Of a DNA stretch of 48,356 nt, positions 41,553 through 48,356 are shown in pieces. Position 1 is the first letter of the stretch. Each line of letters opens with the position of its first letter. The translations under genes were made by a program, and so were the position numbers. The stretch comes from Kiritimatiellia bacterium (GTDB lineage: Bacteria > Verrucomicrobiota > Kiritimatiellia > CAIQIC01 > Lenti-01): positions 1 to 48,356 of the forward strand of contig JAQUJC010000016.1 in NCBI GenBank assembly GCA_028681135.1, read 5' to 3'. Below the pieces are notes generated by a model, which was not told the DNA's origin, did no database searches, and was given only the letters and a program-made list of their open reading frames with translations.

Positions 41553-43243
41553 ACGCCACCGACAAAACGTCGGAACCAGAATGTGGGCTATTTTTCATGC
41601 GACGAGAAGTTCGGGCGTTTTAATTTGCCAATGAGATCGGAACCCGCAGCGTGCTCCTTGAGGGCATTCAACCTGCCCCAAAAGGTCAAAAAGCAACGAA
41701 AGCGCGGCGCTGGGAGCAATGATTCTTGTCTGAATCGTTCTTTTCGTCTTGTAAACCATGGCGTCGGCAGCGCGGAAGATGTTCCATCCAGTTGCTTTCA
41801 GCAGCACCACGTTGAATACGCTCTTTTTCCCGCGCACCCGCAACTTCCCAAGTTCCAATCGCCTCTTCAATCCGCTGTTGGTTCCTTCAATGCCTGCTCG
41901 AAGGCGATAGGTGTGCCGCCACTCTTCGGTCTTTTCCGCAGAACGTCTCGAGGCCAGACGTTTCTGCGCATCGGTTGTCGGAAACCGGTTTTTCTTCGGC
42001 GCAGGTCCGCGTACGGGGGCCACCAAATCGATGTCTTTATCCTCGCAGAGCTGCTGGTTATCATCACTTCCGTAAAGCGTATCGGCCAGAATCTTGTCAG
42101 GTTTGAGGTCGGCTTGCTCCAGTTGATCGACCACAAGCGGGAGCGCGTCGCCGTCTTCGTCGGCGGCGGTTTGTGGGATGGCGCAGGTGATCAGTTGCAC
42201 CGGATTATCCGGATGGCAGGTCTCGGAAAGCTGAACCTGATACCCTTTGCCCTTGTGTCCGTCGTAGGTGGCATCCGGATCGGAGGGGTTCTGCATCGTG
42301 CGTCCGCCGGTCTTCTTGCGCAGAGCGACTTTCCCACCAACCATTTTGCATTGTTCAGAGAACACCCGGACCATGGCCTTGTAGCTGCTCATGCTTGTGA
42401 TCCGTTCATGTCCAGCAAATCGGTCGATGAGCATCAAAAGGTCTTCGGCTACCCGTTGGCGCAGTTGCGCGCGCGCATTGCCCTCCGGCGGTGTCTGGCT
42501 GAACAGCCGCTTGTCCGAGGCCATGCAGCGTTCACGGACCTGGGCATCCAGCAGAGCATACTCGTTGTTCTGGTGCCGCTTGAGCTGAATCAGAAAACGT
42601 CGGATGCATACGGCCATCAATTGCGTCCGACTGAGTATAGCCATGTCGCTGAACAGGTGCGTCGAATCCAGGCGTTGCTTGTCCACTTCGATTTGCAACT
42701 CTTCGGCCAATGTCTTCGTCACCCGCTCGAACACATCCTGTGCCAGTTCCCGTTCGCGAAACAGCCGTTGGTAGCGTTCCACCGTCCGGTACGAAAGTTC
42801 CACCGCCTGGTGACCGACGTTCAGCGCATATTGAACCGAAAGATCGAACATGTAGGCATCGGCCGCTTCTTGCGAAGTCCAGCCGCGCATCTCAGTGATC
42901 ACGACCAACCCGGCCATGGAATAGAGTTCTTTGCTCAGTCGGCCCGTGTCGCCGGAAAATTCCGTGGCCAACTCGTCCGCCGGCATGACCGCCAGCAGGC
43001 TGCGTCGGAAGATGCCTTGCCAGCCCTGATCAAGACGGTCATAGCCAACCTGGCTAAAATTCTGGCGCTCGGGGTCAAACAAGCTGTTTTGTCGAGGGTC
43101 AATCTTGTGTTTCATAATAGCTGCATTCCATTGCTGATCATGCTGTTACAATACGCGAGGCAATGGAGGAAGTCAAGTGTAAAATTAACATATTTCTTTC
43201 CACAACAGACAATTACAACAACAAATGCCTTTTGTCGGTGGCA
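41553..43243 (-). mobile_element. IS1182-like insertion sequence, complete
   Basis: The element is about 1691 bp. Ends carry GCCACCGACAAAA in inverted orientation (41556-41568; partner near 43230-43242). CCATAGCGTG is duplicated directly outside both ends (41543-41552 and 43244-43253), a target site duplication of 9-10 bp. One intact transposase gene fills the inside. The insertion interrupts a TTTTCCA palindrome. Confidence 0.9.
41595..43115 (-). CDS. IS1182-family transposase
   Basis: A 506-residue DDE transposase. The N-terminal half has SLFDPERQ and MYSMAGLVV-like helical segments typical of the family. The catalytic residues lie in LDSTHLF (Asp about 149), LADTLYGSDDN (Asp about 345) and AGIEGTNSGLKRR (Glu about 411). 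The frame is intact, so the element may be active. Base composition differs little from the host, so it need not be recent. Confidence 0.92.
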   Translation of the reverse strand: MKHKIDPRQNSLFDPERQNFSQVGYDRLDQGWQGIFRRSLLAVMPADELATEFSGDTGRLSKELYSMAGLVVITEMRGWTSQEAADAYMFDLSVQYALNVGHQAVELSYRTVERYQRLFRERELAQDVFERVTKTLAEELQIEVDKQRLDSTHLFSDMAILSRTQLMAVCIRRFLIQLKRHQNNEYALLDAQVRERCMASDKRLFSQTPPEGNARAQLRQRVAEDLLMLIDRFAGHERITSMSSYKAMVRVFSEQCKMVGGKVALRKKTGGRTMQNPSDPDATYDGHKGKGYQVQLSETCHPDNPVQLITCAIPQTAADEDGDALPLVVDQLEQADLKPDKILADTLYGSDDNQQLCEDKDIDLVAPVRGPAPKKNRFPTTDAQKRLASRRSAEKTEEWRHTYRLRAGIEGTNSGLKRRLELGKLRVRGKKSVFNVVLLKATGWNIFRAADAMVYKTKRTIQTRIIAPSAALSLLFDLLGQVECPQGARCGFRSHWQIKTPELLVA

Positions 43244-43296
43244 CCATAGCGTGGAAAACGTCAGACCACCGGTTGGTTCACCTGTTCGGCTCTGGC

Positions 43297-43980
43297 CTAC
43301 GCCACCGGTCGGCCGTCGCGCAGCTCGATGTGGCGACCACAGCGGGCCGCGACAGTTTCGTTGTGCGTCACCATCACCAGCGTGAGCCCCTCTTCGCGTG
43401 CCAGTTCAAACAAATAATGCAGCACATCTTCGCCGGTCCTGGAGTCAAGGTTGCCGGTCGGCTCGTCGGCCAGCACCAACTCCGGGTCATTCATGAGGGC
43501 CCGGGCGATGGCAACGCGTTGCTGTTCTCCGCCCGATAATTCGTTGGGACGATGCAGCGCGCGCTCGGAGAGCCCCACGCGCCCCAGCAGCATGGCCGCC
43601 CGCTCGCGCAAGCGCGAGCCGCGCAAAAAAGCTCCATGAGCGCTCAGTCCCGGTAGGAGCACATTTTCCAACACCGTCAGCTCGGGCAGCAGGTGATAGG
43701 CTTGAAAGACAAAGCCAATTTTCTGGGCACGCACAGCGGAGCGCTCGCGGTCACCGGCGGCATACAAATCGCGCCCGCGATAGAGCACGCGGCCGGCGGT
43801 TGGCCGGTCCAGACCGCCCATCACATGCAGCAGGGTGCTCTTGCCGGCCCCGCTCATGCCGGAAATGGCCAGCGATTCGCCTTCGGCCACCCCTAGCGAC
43901 ACCCCGCGCAACACCTCCAAGGTGCGCGAGCCCATCACGAAGGAGCGCTTCACATCGATGGTTTCGAGCAAGCTATTCAT
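43297..43980 (-). CDS. lolD: Lipoprotein-release ABC transporter ATPase LolD
   Basis: The 227-residue ATPase powers extraction of outer-membrane lipoproteins from the inner membrane. It has Walker [12 protein letters not shown]-loop [17 protein letters not shown], signature [15 protein letters not shown], Walker [13 protein letters not shown] and the H-switch VTHNE. Its ATG lies inside the end of lolC/E (8-bp overlap), so it is coupled. LolA and LolB are not in the window. Confidence 0.95.
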   Translation of the reverse strand: MNSLLETIDVKRSFVMGSRTLEVLRGVSLGVAEGESLAISGMSGAGKSTLLHVMGGLDRPTAGRVLYRGRDLYAAGDRERSAVRAQKIGFVFQAYHLLPELTVLENVLLPGLSAHGAFLRGSRLRERAAMLLGRVGLSERALHRPNELSGGEQQRVAIARALMNDPELVLADEPTGNLDSRTGEDVLHYLFELAREEGLTLVMVTHNETVAARCGRHIELRDGRPVA

Positions 43981-45202
43981 AGCGCAGAGCCCCCACCGGA
44001 TCCAGCCGCGCCGCCTGCCAGGCCGGGATCACCGCCGCCAACGTACAAATCACCAGCACCGACACCGCCACCAGCGCCACGTCGCCGGGCACCGTACGCG
44101 AGGGCAACTCTGCCAAATGGTAGAGTTCCTCAGGCAGAAGCTGCATCCCGAAGCGGTCGTTCAAAAACCGTAGCAGGTGGTTGCGATACTTCAGCACCAT
44201 CAGTCCCGCAGCGATTCCCAGCGTTGTGCCCAGCACGCCTTCCACCCAGCCCTGCCAGAAGAAGACCCGCATGATCGAGCCCGACGAGAAGCCCAGCGCC
44301 CGCAGCAGGCCAATCTCCCGCGTCTTTTGTACCGTCACCGTAATCAGCGTATTGGTGATACCAAAAGCGGCCACGATCGTAATGAATATCAGCAGGAAGA
44401 ACATCATGTTCTTCTCCACCCGTAGCGCGGCGAAGAGTTGCTGGTTCTGTTCCATCCAGGTCGTCACCCGCACGCTCGGCCCCAGTCGTTTTTTCAGGTC
44501 GGTGGCCACCGCTCCGGCCGCAAAGGGGTCGTCGGCCATGACCTGGATCGCTTCGAGACCGGCGCCCGCACAGAAATCGCGTGCCTCCCAGAGCGATCCG
44601 ATCACATATCCGCTATCAAACTCCCACATGCCCATTTCATAGATGCCCGCCACGCGCATCTCCGCGGGCAAACGGATTTCATCCTCGGCCAGAAAGGTCG
44701 CCGGCGAATAGACGGTCAGGGTGTCGCCCACCCCGACATTGAGACGCGCCGCCAGCGTATGTCCAATGATTACGCCGCCGTCGTCCACCGAAAATTCCCC
44801 TGCCACAAGATTGTTCGCCAGAGCACTCACCCGCCCCTCGCGTTTGGGATCAATACCCCGGATCAATGGCGTTTCGATCTGACCATTGGGCTTTTGGATA
44901 AAGACCAGGCTCTGTAGAAAAGGCGCGGCTCCCTTGACGCCCGGCACGGCTTCGATGGCTTCGCATAGGCGCTCCTCATCACCGGCCAGTCCCCCGGGCA
45001 TGGCCACGGTCAGGTGCGCGTTGAAATCGAGAATCTTCGTGCGCCACATATCGTCGAAGCCCGTCATGACCGATAGCACGATGATCAGCACCGCCACCCC
45101 CAGCAGCACCCCCAGCACCGAAAGCAGCGTCACCACCGAGAGAAAAGTGCGCTTGGGCTTGAGGTACTTCAGCGCCAGGAATAATGAAAAGGGCAAGGTC
45201 AT
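43973..45202 (-). CDS. lolC: Lipoprotein-release ABC transporter permease LolC/LolE
   Basis: The 409-residue protein has four membrane helices, one near residue 20-45 and three near the end, around a periplasmic MacB-like domain. It shows SLFLALKYLKPKRT at the N-terminus and KTREIGLLRALGFSSGSI and [13 protein letters not shown] at the end, matching LolC/E. It lacks a second paralog here, so it probably acts as a homodimer. Start overlaps the lysS stop by four bases. Confidence 0.93.
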   Translation of the reverse strand: MTLPFSLFLALKYLKPKRTFLSVVTLLSVLGVLLGVAVLIIVLSVMTGFDDMWRTKILDFNAHLTVAMPGGLAGDEERLCEAIEAVPGVKGAAPFLQSLVFIQKPNGQIETPLIRGIDPKREGRVSALANNLVAGEFSVDDGGVIIGHTLAARLNVGVGDTLTVYSPATFLAEDEIRLPAEMRVAGIYEMGMWEFDSGYVIGSLWEARDFCAGAGLEAIQVMADDPFAAGAVATDLKKRLGPSVRVTTWMEQNQQLFAALRVEKNMMFFLLIFITIVAAFGITNTLITVTVQKTREIGLLRALGFSSGSIMRVFFWQGWVEGVLGTTLGIAAGLMVLKYRNHLLRFLNDRFGMQLLPEELYHLAELPSRTVPGDVALVAVSVLVICTLAAVIPAWQAARLDPVGALRYE

Positions 45203-46707
45203 GCGTTAGGCAACTCGGCAGGCAGATCGTTGGGCGACTCACCAGGCGACTCGGCGCGCAAGGGGGAGCGGTTTTTCATCTGCGGGAACAACATCACGTC
45301 GCGCACACTTTCTTCACCGGTCAGCACCATGATCAGGCGGTCAATCCCGATCCCCATGCCCCCGGCGGGCGGCATGCCCTGCTCGAGCGCACGCAGAAAC
45401 TCCTCGTCGAGTTTAGACCCATCGCCGGCGGCCTGCTCTTCGAGGCGGGCGCGCTGATCGATTGGATCGTTCAACTCGGTGTAGCCGGGACACAACTCGC
45501 GCCCGCGCACCACCAGTTCGAACACATCCACCAGCGTGGGGTCGTCCTCGCAGCGCTTGGCTAACGGAACCCATTCCGCGGGCAGGCGTGTCACGAACGT
45601 CGGCTGGATCAGTGTCTTTTCGATCAATTTCTCATACACCTCGTGGGTGATCTGCGCGTGGGTCATCTCATCGGGTATCTCCAGTTCCTGTGCCCGGGCC
45701 CATTCACGCGCGGCGTCGCGGGACATCTCAAACCAATCCGCCCCCGCCCGCTCCCGCACCAGGTCGCGGTAGGGTGCCACCCGCCACGGCGGCGTCAGAT
45801 CAATTGGCTCTTGCCCGTCCTTGCCGACCACCATTGTGCCAAATACGTCCTGCGCTGCCCCACTCACCAACGCTTCAACCAACTGACGCATGGTATGCAC
45901 ATCGCCATACGCTTCGTAAATTTCCAGTGCTGTGAATTCCGGATTATGCGAGCGGTCGAGGCCCTCGTTACGGAAATTCTTGCCCAGCTCGAAGACCTTG
46001 TCATATCCGCCCACTAGCAGTTGCTTCAGATATAACTCCGGCGCAATGCGCAGGTACATCGTCTGCCCCAGGGCATTGTAGTGCGTGCGGAAGGGCGTCG
46101 CAATGGCTCCGCCCGCTATCGGCTGCAAGGCCGGCGTTTCGACCTCCAGATAGCCTCGGGACTCGAGGAAGCGGCGTAGAAACGACAGAATGCGGCTGCG
46201 TGCATCGAAGACCCGTCGCACGTCGGGATTGGCGATCAAATCCAGATAGCGCTGGCGGTAGCGCACCTCGGTGTCCTGCAAGCCGTGCCACTTCTCCGGC
46301 AGCGGATGCAACGCCTTTGCCAGCAGCTCCCACGACTGGACCTTCAGCGACGGCTCGCCCGTGCGGGTGGTAAAAAGCTCGCCTTCCACGCCGATAAAAT
46401 CTCCCAGGTCCACCGCCTTGAACGCCGCGAATGCGTCATCGCCCAGTGTGTTTTTCTGCACATAGATTTGGAAGCGGTCGCTGCCGTCCTGCAGGTGGGC
46501 GAAGGTACTCTTGCCCATCTCGCGCACGGCCACCACCCGGCCTGCCGCACGCACTCCCCGGCCCTCAGCAAAATCTCTGCGAATTTCTGCCAGTGTGCCC
46601 GTGCGCTCAAATGCTCGCCCATAGGGTCGATGCCCCGCCGCCTTCAGCGTTTCCAGATGAGCCCGCCGTTGATTGCGGAATTCAATTTCGTGTGCCGTCA
46701 AGTCCAT
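45199..46707 (-). CDS. lysS: Lysine-tRNA ligase, class II
   Basis: LysRS charges tRNA-Lys. The 502-residue enzyme has an N-terminal OB anticodon domain (VVAVREMGKSTFAHLQDGSDRFQIYVQ), motif 2 NFRNEGLDRSHNPEFTALEIYEAYGD and motif 3 GMGIGIDRLIMVLTGEESVRDVMLFP. Length is normal. The C-terminal tail (about 25 residues after FPQMKNR) is rich in Pro and Glu. It heads the lysS-lolC-lolD operon. Confidence 0.96.
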   Translation of the reverse strand: MDLTAHEIEFRNQRRAHLETLKAAGHRPYGRAFERTGTLAEIRRDFAEGRGVRAAGRVVAVREMGKSTFAHLQDGSDRFQIYVQKNTLGDDAFAAFKAVDLGDFIGVEGELFTTRTGEPSLKVQSWELLAKALHPLPEKWHGLQDTEVRYRQRYLDLIANPDVRRVFDARSRILSFLRRFLESRGYLEVETPALQPIAGGAIATPFRTHYNALGQTMYLRIAPELYLKQLLVGGYDKVFELGKNFRNEGLDRSHNPEFTALEIYEAYGDVHTMRQLVEALVSGAAQDVFGTMVVGKDGQEPIDLTPPWRVAPYRDLVRERAGADWFEMSRDAAREWARAQELEIPDEMTHAQITHEVYEKLIEKTLIQPTFVTRLPAEWVPLAKRCEDDPTLVDVFELVVRGRELCPGYTELNDPIDQRARLEEQAAGDGSKLDEEFLRALEQGMPPAGGMGIGIDRLIMVLTGEESVRDVMLFPQMKNRSPLRAESPGESPNDLPAELPNA

Positions 46708-46933
46708 GACATATCCTCAAGGTTGAACCGCGCTCACCCTACCTCCCCCCCCCCGTGAAATCAATAACGGACGCCCGAGACAAAAGCCCCAGATGATATA
46801 TGCCGCAAGAACTATAGGCGGCGACCTGGGATGCTGCGGGGGGAGAGGCGATGCGGCCATTGAAATCGCCATTGAAATCGCAGTGGCGCCGCTTTTCTCC
46901 CGGAGGGGCCTGTGGTAAGGTTTTGGCTGCCTG

Positions 46934-47863
46934 ATGTCTTTGCTCTCCAATTTTACTGACGCCAGCGGGCCGCTGGCGCTGGCCATCGGACAATTCGACG
47001 GTGTCCATCTCGGCCATCAGGCCGTTTTTCGCGTCGCCGTTGCGGCTGCGCGAGACCGCAACGGCATCGCCGGCTGCCTGACATTTCATCCCCATGTCGC
47101 CGCCGTCCTCGATCCGGCCCACGCCCCCCCCCTCCTCGCCACCCCCGCCCAGAATCAGGCCCTCATCACCGCCTGCGGCATCGGCCCCATCCACTCCCTG
47201 CCCTTCACCCGCGCCCTCGCCGCTATGCCTCCCGCCGAATTTCTGGCCCTACTAAAAAAGACATTTCCGTCCCTGGCCGACATTGTGGTGGGGCAGAATT
47301 TCACGTTCGGCAAAAACCGTGCCGGGAACGCTGCGACTCTGCCCGCCCTGGCCGAGTCGGCCGGTCTCCAGGCCCGGATGGTTGCCCATGTCGAGGTTGA
47401 CGGCGCGCCGATTTCCAGCACGCGCATTCGCGCCGCGGTTCTCGGCGGCGACCTGCCCCTGGCCCAGTCCCTCCTCGGCCGCCCCTTCGCCCTCGCCGGC
47501 AAGGTCGTTCGCGGACGAGCCATCGGCCGCACCCTCGGTTTTCCCACGGCCAACATCCACCCCATTCTCCCCATTCGCCCCGCCCCCGGCATCTATGCCG
47601 CCCGCCTTCACCTGCACGACGGCCCTCACCCCGGCGCCGCCTTTGTTCCCGATCCCGCCGACCCCCGCCAGGCCCACTTTGGCGCAGTCGTCGAAATCCA
47701 TCTTCCCGGCTTCGATCGCACCCTCTACGACCACGATGTCGAAATTTCTTTCACTCGTCGCCTGCGCGGCCACATGATCTTCCCCGATCCCGCTGCTGCC
47801 GCCGCCCAGATTGCCCGCGATTCCCGCCAAGCCCTAGCCGAAATGGCTCATCCAAATGGGTGA
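46934..47863 (+). CDS. ribF: Bifunctional riboflavin kinase/FAD synthetase
   Basis: RibF makes FMN and then FAD. The 309-residue protein has the adenylyltransferase part (LAIGQFDGVHLGHQAV, TFHPH, VGQNFTFGKNRAGN, ISSTRIRAAVLGGDL) and the kinase part (RTLGFPTANI, GIYAARL, HFGAVVEIHLPGFDRTLYDHDVEISF). Both domains are complete. The nearest purine-rich stretch (TAAGG) is 13 bases before ATG. The 226-bp upstream region shows no FMN riboswitch that I can see. Confidence 0.95.
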   Translation: MSLLSNFTDASGPLALAIGQFDGVHLGHQAVFRVAVAAARDRNGIAGCLTFHPHVAAVLDPAHAPPLLATPAQNQALITACGIGPIHSLPFTRALAAMPPAEFLALLKKTFPSLADIVVGQNFTFGKNRAGNAATLPALAESAGLQARMVAHVEVDGAPISSTRIRAAVLGGDLPLAQSLLGRPFALAGKVVRGRAIGRTLGFPTANIHPILPIRPAPGIYAARLHLHDGPHPGAAFVPDPADPRQAHFGAVVEIHLPGFDRTLYDHDVEISFTRRLRGHMIFPDPAAAAAQIARDSRQALAEMAHPNG

Positions 47864-47924
47864 AGGGTCCAGGCTAAGCAGAGGCCGACCACCCCGGCAC
47901 AACCGTCTGCCCCACTGCCCTCCT

Positions 47925-48068
47925 CCTCTGAATCAAAATGATAATATCCGCTTATTGTAATAAGTAACATGCGGTATATATGCTCTATATCTAAAGCCTT
48001 TCCCACTTCCCCCCCTCTGAATCAAAATAGGAATATCCGCTTATTGTAATAAGTGATATCCGGTATAT
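47925..48068. repeat. Two 55-bp direct repeats with dyads
   Basis: Copy 1 (47925-47979) and copy 2 (48014-48068) match at 49 of 55 positions with a period of 89 bp. Each contains CTTATT-GT-AATAAG and a TATAT-rich end (GGTATAT). Likely paired protein-binding sites upstream of the exported-protein gene, or a small repeat family. No gene is supported in 47864-48277. Confidence 0.85.
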
Positions 48069-48164
48069 TTGTTTTGGTTGGGATGAGTCAGGCGACCCGT
48101 TGGGCCGAATGAATCGTATGCTCGATTAAGCGACAAATGCGCCCGGCCCCTTCCCGTATCCCAC

Positions 48165-48214
48165 TTTTCCACGCTATGGAAAACTTTTTTACGATTTTTC
48201 CACGCTATGGAAAA
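48165..48214. repeat. Pair of phased TTTTCCA palindromes
   Basis: Copies at 48165-48183 and 48196-48214 are identical (TTTTCCACGCTATGGAAAA), start-to-start 31 bp, as in the trpB-trpA spacer. They lie 64 bp upstream of the next start codon. Confidence 0.93.
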
Positions 48215-48277
48215 CGTGCATTGGACTTTGGCGCGGTGCACCTTGCTTCACCCCTCTGCTGCGGGTATGGTATCGCA

Positions 48278-48356
48278 ATGAATCGCTTTACTTTTGTTGT
48301 GCTAGGCACATTTTTCAGTTTTTCTGCTGCCCTGGCCCAGCCCCCCCCGCCTGCCC
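48278..48356 (+). CDS. Exported protein, N-terminal fragment
   Basis: Only 26 codons lie in the window. MNRFTFVVLGTFFSFSAALA followed by QPPPP is a Sec signal peptide with a likely cleavage after ALA and a proline-rich start of the mature protein. The rest runs off the right edge, so the function cannot be said. Confidence 0.6.
   Translation, partial: MNRFTFVVLGTFFSFSAALAQPPPPA

Noticed and set aside
41382-43385. 667-residue plus-strand frame
   Set aside because: It runs antisense to the intact IS1182-like transposase and shows no domain; composition is that of a shadow frame.
46708-46933. FMN riboswitch before ribF
   Set aside because: I looked for the conserved RFN-element segments and saw none.

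Overview
The window looks like chromosomal DNA of a Gram-negative, GC-rich bacterium. Outer-membrane biology is shown by lolC/E-lolD, an exported beta-barrel porin and several Sec or Tat signal peptides. The long secreted FecR/beta-propeller protein with a C-terminus of the GFFRV type, the many dispersed intergenic repeats and the general gene content suggest the PVC superphylum (Kiritimatiellota/Verrucomicrobiota). That placement is inference, not proof.

Layout. 1-2.6 kb: start of a Tat-exported protein, an exported nucleoside-phosphorylase-like protein, tatA and a convergent tatC. 3.0-5.4 kb: nudC and a sugar-nucleotide epimerase, divergent from pncC. 5.5-9.1 kb: a CHASE-domain histidine kinase divergent from a pseudopilin/phosphodiesterase pair. 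9.4-12.5 kb: the classic thrS-infC-rpmI-rplT translation operon, in which infC starts with AUU. 13.4-23.0 kb: a complete tryptophan operon in the order trpE-trpG-trpD-(four-helix-bundle gene)-trpC-trpF-DAHP synthase-trpB-trpA. It has a clear sigma70-type promoter with an overlapping dyad, and almost every spacer is filled by repeats. 23.2-27.6 kb: a ferrous-iron module feoA-feoA-feoB-feoC-like followed by an LbtU-like porin. 27.7-31.1 kb: a 1129-residue secreted FecR/propeller protein. 31.2-36.1 kb: a PLD-like protein, tpx, and a ptsP-membrane protein-nitroreductase operon. 36.2-39.5 kb: tRNA-Gln, dnaN, dnaA and a candidate replication origin. 39.5-41.5 kb: a peptidase/hydrolase pair. 41.55-43.24 kb: an intact IS1182-like insertion sequence. 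43.3-46.7 kb: lysS-lolC/E-lolD. 46.9-48.4 kb: ribF and the start of another exported protein.

How the genes work together. The trp genes cover the whole route from chorismate to tryptophan, and the embedded DAHP synthase feeds the shikimate pathway. The Feo genes import Fe2+ across the inner membrane and the porin may supply the periplasm. NudC releases NMN from NAD(H) and PncC deamidates NMN, so the two flank a possible NAD-recycling locus. The Tat genes sit close to an obvious Tat substrate.

The most unusual features are non-coding. Two 182/183-bp imperfect palindromes lie directly upstream of trpB and trpA. They share a conserved core of about 45 bases, while their enclosing stems differ in sequence yet still pair, which suggests an undescribed structured RNA or a palindromic mobile element. 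A second family, the 19-bp palindrome TTTTCCA-N5-TGGAAAA, occurs eight times, often in clusters with start-to-start spacings of exactly 22 or 31 bp. One copy has been split by the insertion sequence, with a 9-10-bp target duplication.
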